Assembly (NCBI GenBank): GCA_900319885.1
Contig: ONQH01000008.1
Span: forward strand, 1-14,753
Length of the DNA: 14,753 bases
Direction: 5' to 3'
DNA from: Candidatus Avelusimicrobium ruminicola
GTDB lineage: Bacteria; Elusimicrobiota; Elusimicrobia; Elusimicrobiales; Elusimicrobiaceae
Shown here: piece by piece, positions 7,571 to 13,621 of the stretch
Layout: the number at the start of each line of letters is the position of its first letter
Numbering within the stretch: the stretch's first letter is position 1
The notes under the pieces: model-generated
What the model saw: only the letters and a program-made list of their open reading frames with translations
Database searches by the model: none
What the model was told of the DNA's origin: nothing
Made by a program: the position numbers and the translations under genes

Positions 7571-9439
7571 TTATCGGCCAAATAATTTGCCGATGGCTTT
7601 GATGTCTAATTGGGCCAGCACCGGGCGGCCGTGCGGGCAGTGCATCCCATCCTTGCATTTTTTCATATTTTCCAGGAGGGCTTCAGCTTCCGGCGCAGTA
7701 ATAGCGTCGTGCGCTTTGATAGCACGTTTGCAGGCCAACATGGCAATCATTTTACGTTTAAGACTGTCTGTAGATTTGGTAGGGTCCCCAATGACCCCGG
7801 CTAACGACTCAATAAACGCCTTCATATCATCTTCCTTAAAGCGTACGATATTGGGCATGGTTTTAACCAGTACCGTGCGTGCGGCAAACGGTTCCAATTC
7901 AAACCCCGCCGTTTTCAGCCAAGGCGCCCACGAGAGCAAACTCTCTACGTTAGAAGGAGGCAAATCAACGTGTATGGGGAAAAGCAATTTTTGTACTTGT
8001 ACCGCGTGTTTTTCAAATAAATCCAAATAATGTTCAAACAGCACCCGCTCTTGCGCGGCATGTTGGTCAATAACGACAAGCCCTAACGGGTTTTCAAACA
8101 GCAAATAACTGCGCTGGAGTTGCCCAATATAGTGATACGGGCCTTGATACCAGTGCGGGACCTCTTGCGGCAGAGCCGGTTCGTCGGGCCGCACCGCACC
8201 AGTAGTTTCCGCCGGGCGGGTAACATACGCGGCGGGTTCCTCCGTTTCACGCAGTTGGGACGGGGCAGGAACAAAAGCAGGTTGCTGTACCGGTTGTTTA
8301 AGCGTAAACAAGGGTGTTGTTTGTGGCTGGGATGTGTTTGCCGCAAACGTTTCCATGGGGGTAGGTGTAGCCAAAGTTTTTGTAGCAGCCGGCGGCAAAT
8401 CCATAGCCGGTTGCGGGGAAGACACGTCCGCCTGGATGGGCCGCCCGTTTGAGAAAATAGTTTCCCCGGCACAATGTAAAATGTTGCCAAAAACGGCATG
8501 CTCGTCCTCAAAGCGTACATCCCGTTTTTGCGGGTGGATATTTACATCAAATGAAGCCGGCGGCAACGTCATATAAACAAGAAACGCAGGGAAATAATTG
8601 GGTTGTCGCGCATTTTGGTATGCCTTATAAATGGCTTGTTGCACCGTTTTGGAATCAATGGGACGCCGGTTTACAAAAATGTATTGCAAATCCCGCACGC
8701 GCACCAATTTATCTGCCGGGGAAATAAAAAGATGTAGTCCCAATTCTTCAAACGATTTATAAGCCAAATTGTCGGCAACTTCTTCCCCCATAATTTGATG
8801 GGCCCGGCGCAATACAGCGGCGCGGAAATCATCCGTTCCGGCAGGCAGGTGGTATACATCCCGTCCGTTTACACGCACGTGATAACCTACGTTCAAATTA
8901 GCCAGCGCGCTTTCTTCAATGACTTTAAGCAAGCATGCCCGTTCATATGAATCGCTTTTTAGAAATTTTTGACGGGCGGGCACATTGTAAAACAAATCAC
9001 GGATTTCCACCGTAGTCCCAGGCAAAGCAGGGGCCGGGCTTTGCGCGACCACCGTTCCGCCTTGGATTTCCAAGCGGTTGCCGCTGCCCCCCGCCATGCA
9101 ACTGGTAATGGTCATTTTGGAAACCGCCGCCACCGAATATAAGGCCTCGCCGCGAAAGCCGAAAGTATGCAAAGAAGCCAAATCGTCAAATTGAGAAATT
9201 TTACTGGTGGCATGACGCAGGACACTGAGTTTCAGGTCCTCGGCGTCCATACCACGCCCGTTGTCATTGACGCGGATGAGCGTGCGGCCGGCCCCTTCAA
9301 TATCAATGTTAATTGCTGTAGCCCCGGCATCTACTGCGTTTTCAAGCAACTCTTTGAGCACCCCGGCGGGGCGTTCAATAACCTCGCCCGCGGCGATTTG
9401 TCCGGCTGTTTGTTCATCTAGTACGTGGATATTACTCAT
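7571..9439 (-). CDS. mutL: DNA mismatch repair protein MutL, endonuclease type
   Basis: Couples mismatch recognition by MutS to strand cutting. The 622 residues hold an N-terminal GHKL ATPase (about 1-330) with ELLENAVDAGA (30-40, Glu33 catalytic), DNGRGM (59-64), GFRGEAL (94-100) and the MutL signature region; a Pro/Thr/Gln-rich linker (about 335-430); and a C-terminal dimerisation/endonuclease domain. The nuclease motif DQHA(x)2E(x)4E is present as DQHAAQERVLFE (458-469), with the companion motifs ACKRAIKAHD (569-578) and CPHGRP (601-606). It should therefore nick DNA itself, as in bacteria lacking MutH. Its start lies inside the end of mutS (8-base overlap) with GGAAG about ten bases upstream, so the two are one operon. 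Confidence 0.96.
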   Translation of the reverse strand: MSNIHVLDEQTAGQIAAGEVIERPAGVLKELLENAVDAGATAINIDIEGAGRTLIRVNDNGRGMDAEDLKLSVLRHATSKISQFDDLASLHTFGFRGEALYSVAAVSKMTITSCMAGGSGNRLEIQGGTVVAQSPAPALPGTTVEIRDLFYNVPARQKFLKSDSYERACLLKVIEESALANLNVGYHVRVNGRDVYHLPAGTDDFRAAVLRRAHQIMGEEVADNLAYKSFEELGLHLFISPADKLVRVRDLQYIFVNRRPIDSKTVQQAIYKAYQNARQPNYFPAFLVYMTLPPASFDVNIHPQKRDVRFEDEHAVFGNILHCAGETIFSNGRPIQADVSSPQPAMDLPPAATKTLATPTPMETFAANTSQPQTTPLFTLKQPVQQPAFVPAPSQLRETEEPAAYVTRPAETTGAVRPDEPALPQEVPHWYQGPYHYIGQLQRSYLLFENPLGLVVIDQHAAQERVLFEHYLDLFEKHAVQVQKLLFPIHVDLPPSNVESLLSWAPWLKTAGFELEPFAARTVLVKTMPNIVRFKEDDMKAFIESLAGVIGDPTKSTDSLKRKMIAMLACKRAIKAHDAITAPEAEALLENMKKCKDGMHCPHGRPVLAQLDIKAIGKLFGR

Positions 9440-11996
9440 TGATTCGTTTCTTCCACTCAGTAATTAACTGCAAAGCCTCTAACGGGGTCAATTTATTGGG
9501 GTCCGCCATTTTGATTTCTTCCACAATCGGCGAAGAAAATAAATCTTTGACCATATCCTGTTCTTTGACGGAAATTTTGGCGCCCTTTTTAGCTTCTAAA
9601 TCTTTTAACACTTTTTTGGCGCGTAGCGTACAAGCGGCCGGCAAACCGGCCAGTTCCGCCACGTGAATCCCGTAGGACTGGTCCGCCGCACCCGGCTTAA
9701 TTTGGTATAAGAAAGCCAACTTGCTTTCACCTTGCGCGTCCTTATATTCTTGTGCTTCTACGTGGTAATTTTTCACGCGGGAATATTTATTTTCCAGGTC
9801 AATCAGTTCAAAATAGTGCGTAGCAAAAATAACCTTGGCCCCGCCTTTGGGCTTGTATAAGTATTCCACAATGGCCCATGCAATAGAAATACCGTCAAAG
9901 GTGGAAGTACCGCGCCCCACTTCATCCAGTAAAATTAAACTACGCGGGGTGAGCGAAGCCAGGATATGGGCGGTTTCGTTCATCTCTACCATAAAGGTAG
10001 AGTTTCCGCGGCTTAAAGCATCGTGGGCCCCGATACGCGTCATAATGCGGTCCACCAAGCCGATATGGGCTTTTTGAGCGGGCACAAAACTCCCCATCTG
10101 GGCCAAAATCACCAGGATAGCCGTTTGCTTTAAGTACACGCTCTTTCCCCCCATATTGGGCCCGGTGATGAGCATAATTTGATTGTCCGGCGTGCCTAAA
10201 TGCAACCCGTTAGGCACAAAGTTTCCGGCGGGCAGTGTTTGTTCCACCAACGGGTGGCGGCCTTGCTCATAGTAAAGTTCTACGCCGTCATCTACCAGTG
10301 GCTTGGTATATCCGCCTTTTAAGGCAACTAAGGCCAAGGCTTCGTACACGTCCAACTCGGCTACGATTTCAGCAAATTGCTTAAATTCTTCTATATATTG
10401 GGCGAGCGTTTGGCGTAATGTATCAAACAGGTGCGCTTCCAAACGCAAAATCTTTTGTTCGGCGTGGGTAATTTTATCTTCCAATTCTTTGAGTTCTTCG
10501 GTAATAAAGCGTTCGGCATTTACCAACGTTTGTTTACGCACGTAGCCGTAAGGCACTTTGGAAAGTTGCGATTTGGTTACCTCAAAATAATATCCGAATA
10601 CGGAATTAACCCCTACTTTTAAGGTAGCAATCCCGGTTTTGGCGCGTTCGCGCTCGCAAATTTCCTGCAAGGTCTGGTTGGAATTTGTTTTAAGGGAACG
10701 CAATTCGTCCAGGTCTGCACTATAGCCGGCCCGAATTACATCTCCGTCAGAAATATGCAAGGGGGGCGTTTCGTTCATGGCCTGATACAACAGTTTTGCC
10801 ATGTCTTGCAACGTAGGTAAAATTTGGTGGAATTGGTCCCGCAAATGCAAAACCCCATTTCCGTAATTGGCAAACCACTGGGCCAGCGCATCTACGTGCA
10901 GTAACGAACGCCGCAAGCCGGATACATCCCGCGGACTGGCAGTACCCGTGGCGGTACGGGTAATAATACGTTGCACATCTGAAATATTTTCCAAAAGTGC
11001 GCTTAAATCAGCCAAGGCACTTTGGTTATTTACAAAAAATTCTACACAATTTTGACGGCGGGCAATTTCGCCCAGGTCCAACAGCGGGTGCAAAATCCAT
11101 TCTTTTAGTTTGCGGCTTCCCACCGCGGTTTTGGTTTTATCTAACAAGGCCCACAAACTGCCTACGCGGCCCCCTTCCTGCCCTTTGACAAGTTCCAACG
11201 AGGCCACCGCATTTTCGTCAATTTGCAAACAGTCTTTTAATTCCCGGTACGATGGGATCAGTGTTTTCTGCACGCTGGGGTCTGTGGCGTTGACGTATTT
11301 CATCACCTGTAGCGCACAACTAAGCGCGCGCCGGTGTGTTTGCCAAGCCCCCAAGGCCGGCCAATTAGCGGGCAGGGTATAATCCCCGTTAAACGGAGCC
11401 ACCGGCGTAAGCGTCAATGAAGCGGGAATCACTACTTTTTGACGGAGCAAATTCAAAACGTCTTGTGTTGCAATAATTTCAGAAGGGTTAATGGCGGCCA
11501 AAGCGGCGGCCAAATGCGTAAACGGGGCGTCTTTGTCATTTTGATTGACCCAAAATTCCCCGGTGGAAACTTCCACACACGCTAGCGCCCACCCGGTTTG
11601 CAGCATATCCAGCGCCACTAAATAATTGGCTTGGTTGGCATCTAACAGGCTGTCTTCTACCAGCGTTCCCGGGGTAATGACGCGCACTACTTTGCGTTCA
11701 AACAGTTTGGTTTCTTTATCCATGACCGAACTGGTCTGTTCGCAAATGCCTATTTTTTTACCGGCCGCCAGCAAACGGGTAATATAGGTATTGGCGGCGT
11801 GATACGGGATTCCGCACATAGCCATCCCGTTGCGGGAAGTAAGCGTAAGGCCCAACAGGGCGCTAATCTCCCGTGCCTGGTCGTCAAACATTTCGTAAAA
11901 ATCCCCTAAGCGGAAAAACAACACAATGCCGGGATTTTGCTCCCGCACCGCAAAGTACTGCTTCATCAAAGGGGTTAAATTAGTCTGTTGCGCCAT
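9432..11996 (-). CDS. mutS: DNA mismatch repair protein MutS
   Basis: Recognises mispaired bases and small loops and recruits MutL. At 854 residues it is full length. The mismatch-reading domain has FRLGDFYEMF (28-37), with the Phe-x-Glu pair (Phe33, Glu35) that wedges into the mismatch. The core and clamp domains follow, then the ABC ATPase: Walker A GPNMGGKS (612-619), the SRGNSTFMVEMNETAHIL region (662-679), Walker B LILLDE (687-692) with DEVGRGTSTFDG (691-702), and the switch His in ATHYFEL. It is the first gene of a mutS-mutL operon transcribed away from the tRNA-Tyr gene. I see no Shine-Dalgarno sequence before the ATG. A TACAAT at 12005-12010 (minus strand) could be a -10 that yields a nearly leaderless transcript, though its -35 is poor. 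Confidence 0.97.
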   Translation of the reverse strand: MAQQTNLTPLMKQYFAVREQNPGIVLFFRLGDFYEMFDDQAREISALLGLTLTSRNGMAMCGIPYHAANTYITRLLAAGKKIGICEQTSSVMDKETKLFERKVVRVITPGTLVEDSLLDANQANYLVALDMLQTGWALACVEVSTGEFWVNQNDKDAPFTHLAAALAAINPSEIIATQDVLNLLRQKVVIPASLTLTPVAPFNGDYTLPANWPALGAWQTHRRALSCALQVMKYVNATDPSVQKTLIPSYRELKDCLQIDENAVASLELVKGQEGGRVGSLWALLDKTKTAVGSRKLKEWILHPLLDLGEIARRQNCVEFFVNNQSALADLSALLENISDVQRIITRTATGTASPRDVSGLRRSLLHVDALAQWFANYGNGVLHLRDQFHQILPTLQDMAKLLYQAMNETPPLHISDGDVIRAGYSADLDELRSLKTNSNQTLQEICERERAKTGIATLKVGVNSVFGYYFEVTKSQLSKVPYGYVRKQTLVNAERFITEELKELEDKITHAEQKILRLEAHLFDTLRQTLAQYIEEFKQFAEIVAELDVYEALALVALKGGYTKPLVDDGVELYYEQGRHPLVEQTLPAGNFVPNGLHLGTPDNQIMLITGPNMGGKSVYLKQTAILVILAQMGSFVPAQKAHIGLVDRIMTRIGAHDALSRGNSTFMVEMNETAHILASLTPRSLILLDEVGRGTSTFDGISIAWAIVEYLYKPKGGAKVIFATHYFELIDLENKYSRVKNYHVEAQEYKDAQGESKLAFLYQIKPGAADQSYGIHVAELAGLPAACTLRAKKVLKDLEAKKGAKISVKEQDMVKDLFSSPIVEEIKMADPNKLTPLEALQLITEWKKRINE

Positions 11997-12038
11997 ATAG
12001 TATTATTGTAACATTTTACGGGGAGATAAGGACGAAAA

Positions 12039-12067
12039 ATGACATAAATCCTTTTTTTTGTTATAAT
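12039..12067 (+). promoter_or_regulatory. Near-consensus promoter of the tRNA-Tyr gene
   Basis: ATGACA (12039-12044) matches the -35 consensus at five of six bases. After exactly 17 bases comes the perfect -10 TATAAT (12062-12067), preceded by TGT, which makes an extended -10. Transcription should begin near 12074, about 24 bases before the tRNA 5' end, as expected for a strongly expressed stable RNA. Confidence 0.85.
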
Positions 12068-12097
12068 ATATGTACCTAGTTGTTTAAGTAATTTATC

Positions 12098-12181
12098 GGT
12101 AGGATGGCTGAGCGGTCAAAAGCAACGGTCTGTAAAACCGTCGGGCTACGCCCTACATAGGTTCGAATCCTATTCCTACCA
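12098..12181 (+). tRNA. tRNA-Tyr (anticodon GUA)
   Basis: Class II tRNA that folds completely. The acceptor arms are GGTAGGA (12098-12104) and TCCTACC (12174-12180), with discriminator A12181. The anticodon stem is ACGGT (12125-12129) with ACCGT (12137-12141), and the loop CTGTAAA places GTA at 12132-12134. The long variable arm is GGGC-TAC-GCCC. The T arm is ATAGG, loop TTCGAAT, CCTAT. A long variable arm with GUA is the bacterial tyrosine tRNA pattern. CCA is not encoded (AAT follows the discriminator), so CCA is added by nucleotidyltransferase. A strong promoter lies upstream and a terminator-like hairpin directly downstream. Eighteen bases spanning its 3' end recur at 12357-12374. Confidence 0.96.
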
Positions 12182-12183
12182 AA
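12166..12183 (+). repeat. Left copy of an 18-base direct repeat (tRNA-Tyr 3' end)
   Basis: AATCCTATTCCTACCAAA covers part of the T arm, the 3' acceptor strand and the first bases after tRNA-Tyr. An identical copy lies at 12357-12374. Such duplications of a tRNA 3' end are the usual form of attachment sites of tyrosine-recombinase elements, but only 173 bases separate these copies and no integrase is present, so the att interpretation is tentative. Confidence 0.85.
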
Positions 12184-12185
12184 TT

Positions 12186-12211
12186 TTAAACCACCCGCAA
12201 GGGTGGTTTAA
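12186..12211 (+). terminator. Hairpin after tRNA-Tyr, possible intrinsic terminator
   Basis: An 11-base-pair perfect stem (12186-12196 with 12201-12211; core AAACCACCC / GGGTGGTTT) closes a GCAA tetraloop five bases after the tRNA. The following sequence TAATTTG is only moderately T-rich, so termination may be partial. The stronger terminator at 12380-12407 could act as a backup. Confidence 0.6.
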
Positions 12212-12212
12212 T

Positions 12213-12356
12213 AATTTGTGGGAAAACGGGCAAACTGCTTTGCCCGTGTTTGGATTCGAAAGGCACAGCGTTGTACGAGTTTTGCCGCCAGGCAAAGGCG
12301 AGTACCGCGAGCCCGGCCTGCAGGAAAATTCCGTCAGGAATTTTACCGGAAGGCGC
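12213..12356. repeat. Hairpin-rich segment between the two tRNA-end repeats
   Basis: This stretch has no convincing gene but carries consecutive perfect hairpins with four-base loops: ACGGGCAAA (12226-12234) with TTTGCCCGT (12239-12247), loop CTGC; TTTGCC (12281-12286) with GGCAAA (12291-12296), loop GCCA, inside a GTAC...GTAC pair; and AAAATTCC (12325-12332) with GGAATTTT (12337-12344), loop GTCA. CCTGCAGG (12317-12324) is a further palindrome. GGATTCGAA (12252-12260) is the exact reverse complement of the T-arm bases 12162-12170 of tRNA-Tyr. The dense palindromes suggest a small mobile palindromic repeat or the remnant of an element inserted at the tRNA. The three forward frames are open for some 60 codons each but have no ribosome-binding site and no family resemblance. 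Confidence 0.5.
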
Positions 12357-12374
12357 AATCCTATTCCTACCAAA
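12357..12374 (+). repeat. Right copy of the 18-base direct repeat
   Basis: AATCCTATTCCTACCAAA, identical to 12166-12183. It is not part of a second complete tRNA: no ATAGG T-arm strand, anticodon stem or acceptor 5' strand precedes it. It is directly followed by the terminator at 12380. Confidence 0.85.
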
Positions 12375-12379
12375 AATTT

Positions 12380-12407
12380 ACCCCGCCTTGTGCGGGGTGA
12401 TTTTTTT
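12380..12407 (+). terminator. Strong intrinsic terminator
   Basis: ACCCCGC (12380-12386) and GCGGGGT (12392-12398) form a 7-base-pair GC-rich stem with a 5-base loop, followed after GA by seven T residues (12401-12407). It would end transcription coming from the tRNA-Tyr promoter and isolate the next gene. Confidence 0.88.
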
Positions 12408-12448
12408 GTAGACAAATAAGTCCCACCCGTACCCGGCGCAAGGGCCTT

Positions 12449-12487
12449 ACCCCGTCTAGGTCCAAAGACCCTGGCAGATAGAGGGGT
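12449..12487 (+). other. Structured leader upstream of the exported-protein gene
   Basis: ACCCC-G-TCT (12449-12457) pairs with AGAGGGGT (12480-12487) as eight base pairs around one bulged G. Inside it GGTC (12459-12462) and GACC (12467-12470) close a CAAA loop. It ends 20 bases before the ATG at 12508. It matches no riboswitch class I can recall. It may be a regulatory leader, a protein site or chance pairing in a GC-rich stretch. I found no firm promoter between the terminator at 12407 and the start codon. Confidence 0.35.
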
Positions 12488-12507
12488 TATTTCCTATCCT
12501 AAGTATT

Positions 12508-13272
12508 ATGAGAAACTTATTTATTTGTTTGCTGCTGATCGGTTGTCTGCTTGGCTCCTTGGACGCCTGCGCCAAAGAAGCCAGTGCCACTGCTGTAGCA
12601 CGCAAAACCCAACAAGCCGCCAGCGAACCCTCCGCCGGAATTAAACGCTTCAAACTGATGTATTATTACCCGGTACGCAATTCGTTTCCGGAAGAAGCAG
12701 GCTGGTTTTCTTCACCTTATAAAGGGATGCATATCCGTGCGCTGGCCATCTACTTTTTTAATATGCAAGTCAGTTCCAAGCTGTATCATCTTTCCGCTGA
12801 GCCTTCTCAACTGACCTTGAATTTTTTAGGGGTACTGGACGGGTTAGTGGGAGCCCCCCAACCTTTTGATATGGCTCAGGCTACCTCTTTCTATAAGAAA
12901 AATAAAAAAGAAGTGGATGCCCATTTGGCCCATCTTCGCGCCCAATCTGCTATCGGCAAACAGTGGGGCACTCCGTCCCAAGCGCAAATAAACGCCTGGC
13001 TTAAACTACTGGAGAAACAACCTCGGCACGGTAAACTGGCCACGTATTTATTCCCCAATTATAATTTTTTACAAACCGCTATCCCTGCGTCCGTTTCTTC
13101 CGCATTTCAAAGCACGCTTGCGCAGGCGATTAACTTGAGTAAAAAACAAGTAATTACGTATGAAACTGCCCAAGCCAGTTTAGAAGACTTAGACAGTAAA
13201 CACACGGTACACTCCTCGCATGTAAAACTGACCTACCGTTGGGTAAAAGACGGTAATAAACATAAGAATTAA
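12508..13272 (+). CDS. Exported protein of unknown function, ended by an in-frame stop
   Basis: A 254-residue product. The first 22 residues are a signal peptide (MRNLFICLLLIGCLLGSLDACA) with a likely signal peptidase I site after Ala-Cys-Ala. Lipoprotein processing is possible but the Cys contexts are imperfect (LIGC at Cys13 fits the lipobox but leaves hydrophobic sequence behind it; LDAC at Cys21 does not fit well). The rest is soluble and contains no further Cys: a basic, aromatic segment (KRFKLMYYYPVRNSF), then helical stretches such as QAQINAWLKLLEKQ. I do not recognise the family. The TAA at 13270-13272 looks premature, because the same frame continues open for another 115 codons with protein-like sequence. 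The visible reading is therefore probably the N-terminal two thirds of a 369-residue protein. No ribosome-binding site is seen before ATG 12508, but the signal peptide supports this start. Confidence 0.7.
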   Translation: MRNLFICLLLIGCLLGSLDACAKEASATAVARKTQQAASEPSAGIKRFKLMYYYPVRNSFPEEAGWFSSPYKGMHIRALAIYFFNMQVSSKLYHLSAEPSQLTLNFLGVLDGLVGAPQPFDMAQATSFYKKNKKEVDAHLAHLRAQSAIGKQWGTPSQAQINAWLKLLEKQPRHGKLATYLFPNYNFLQTAIPASVSSAFQSTLAQAINLSKKQVITYETAQASLEDLDSKHTVHSSHVKLTYRWVKDGNKHKN

Positions 13273-13620
13273 CTTACTGCCTACCCCAAAAGCGGAGAAT
13301 TTTTACAACCCAGCCAAGGCAATCGCTTTACCTTAGCCAACGGTTCCACCAGTTTGCACTGGCGTTACCATACGGCGCTACTGGTAGTTTTTCCGCACGC
13401 GGATAGTCACGTTACGCTGGTGTTAGATTCTTTCTTGGGTGGGTCGTCCCCTATATCGTTGGATCAGTGGTTATCCAAATTTCACGCCAATACAGTGTTT
13501 ACGGCGGTACCGTTCTTACGTAACAAAAAAGTGGAAAGCGCCATCCAAACGCCCAGTAAAGTAATCGGTACGCGTGTGCAAGTCAAAGGACGCACGTATG
13601 AACCACATCCGGTACAGTAA
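13273..13620 (+). pseudogene. C-terminal part of the exported protein, cut off by an in-frame TAA
   Basis: These 115 codons follow the stop at 13270-13272 in the same frame, starting LTAYPKSGEFLQ. They contain WRYHTALLVVFP, then VTLVLDSFLGG and PISLDQWLSKF. A His followed about 20 residues later by Asp in a V-L-D strand, and then P-x-S-L-x-x-W, resembles the His/Asp half of protein-glutaminase or papain-like domains. No Cys lies anywhere between the signal peptide and this motif, so a Cys-His-Asp triad is not visible. There is no ATG or ribosome-binding site for separate translation; a TTG at 13354 would split the domain. It is most likely one gene with a nonsense mutation (or a sequencing error); stop readthrough is less likely. 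It ends one base before the convergent pgm stop. Confidence 0.6.
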
Positions 13621-13621
13621 T

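Noticed and set aside
8083..8520. 145-codon frame on the minus strand within mutL, and similar long frames opposite glmS, ftsH and mutS
   Set aside because: They overlap strongly supported genes entirely and their products look low in family-like features; they are frame shadows.
12357..12374. A second tRNA-Tyr gene ending here
   Set aside because: Only the 3' strand of the acceptor and part of the T arm are present; no other arm of a tRNA can be formed upstream.
12216..12419. Open frame of 67 codons across the hairpin-rich segment, and a parallel one at 12218-12400
   Set aside because: All forward frames are open here, there is no ribosome-binding site, the frame runs through the 18-base tRNA repeat and the terminator, and the sequence is explained by palindromes.
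13354..13620. Separate small gene starting at TTG 13354
   Set aside because: No ribosome-binding site, the same frame is open from the upstream stop, and the start would cut into the motif-bearing segment.
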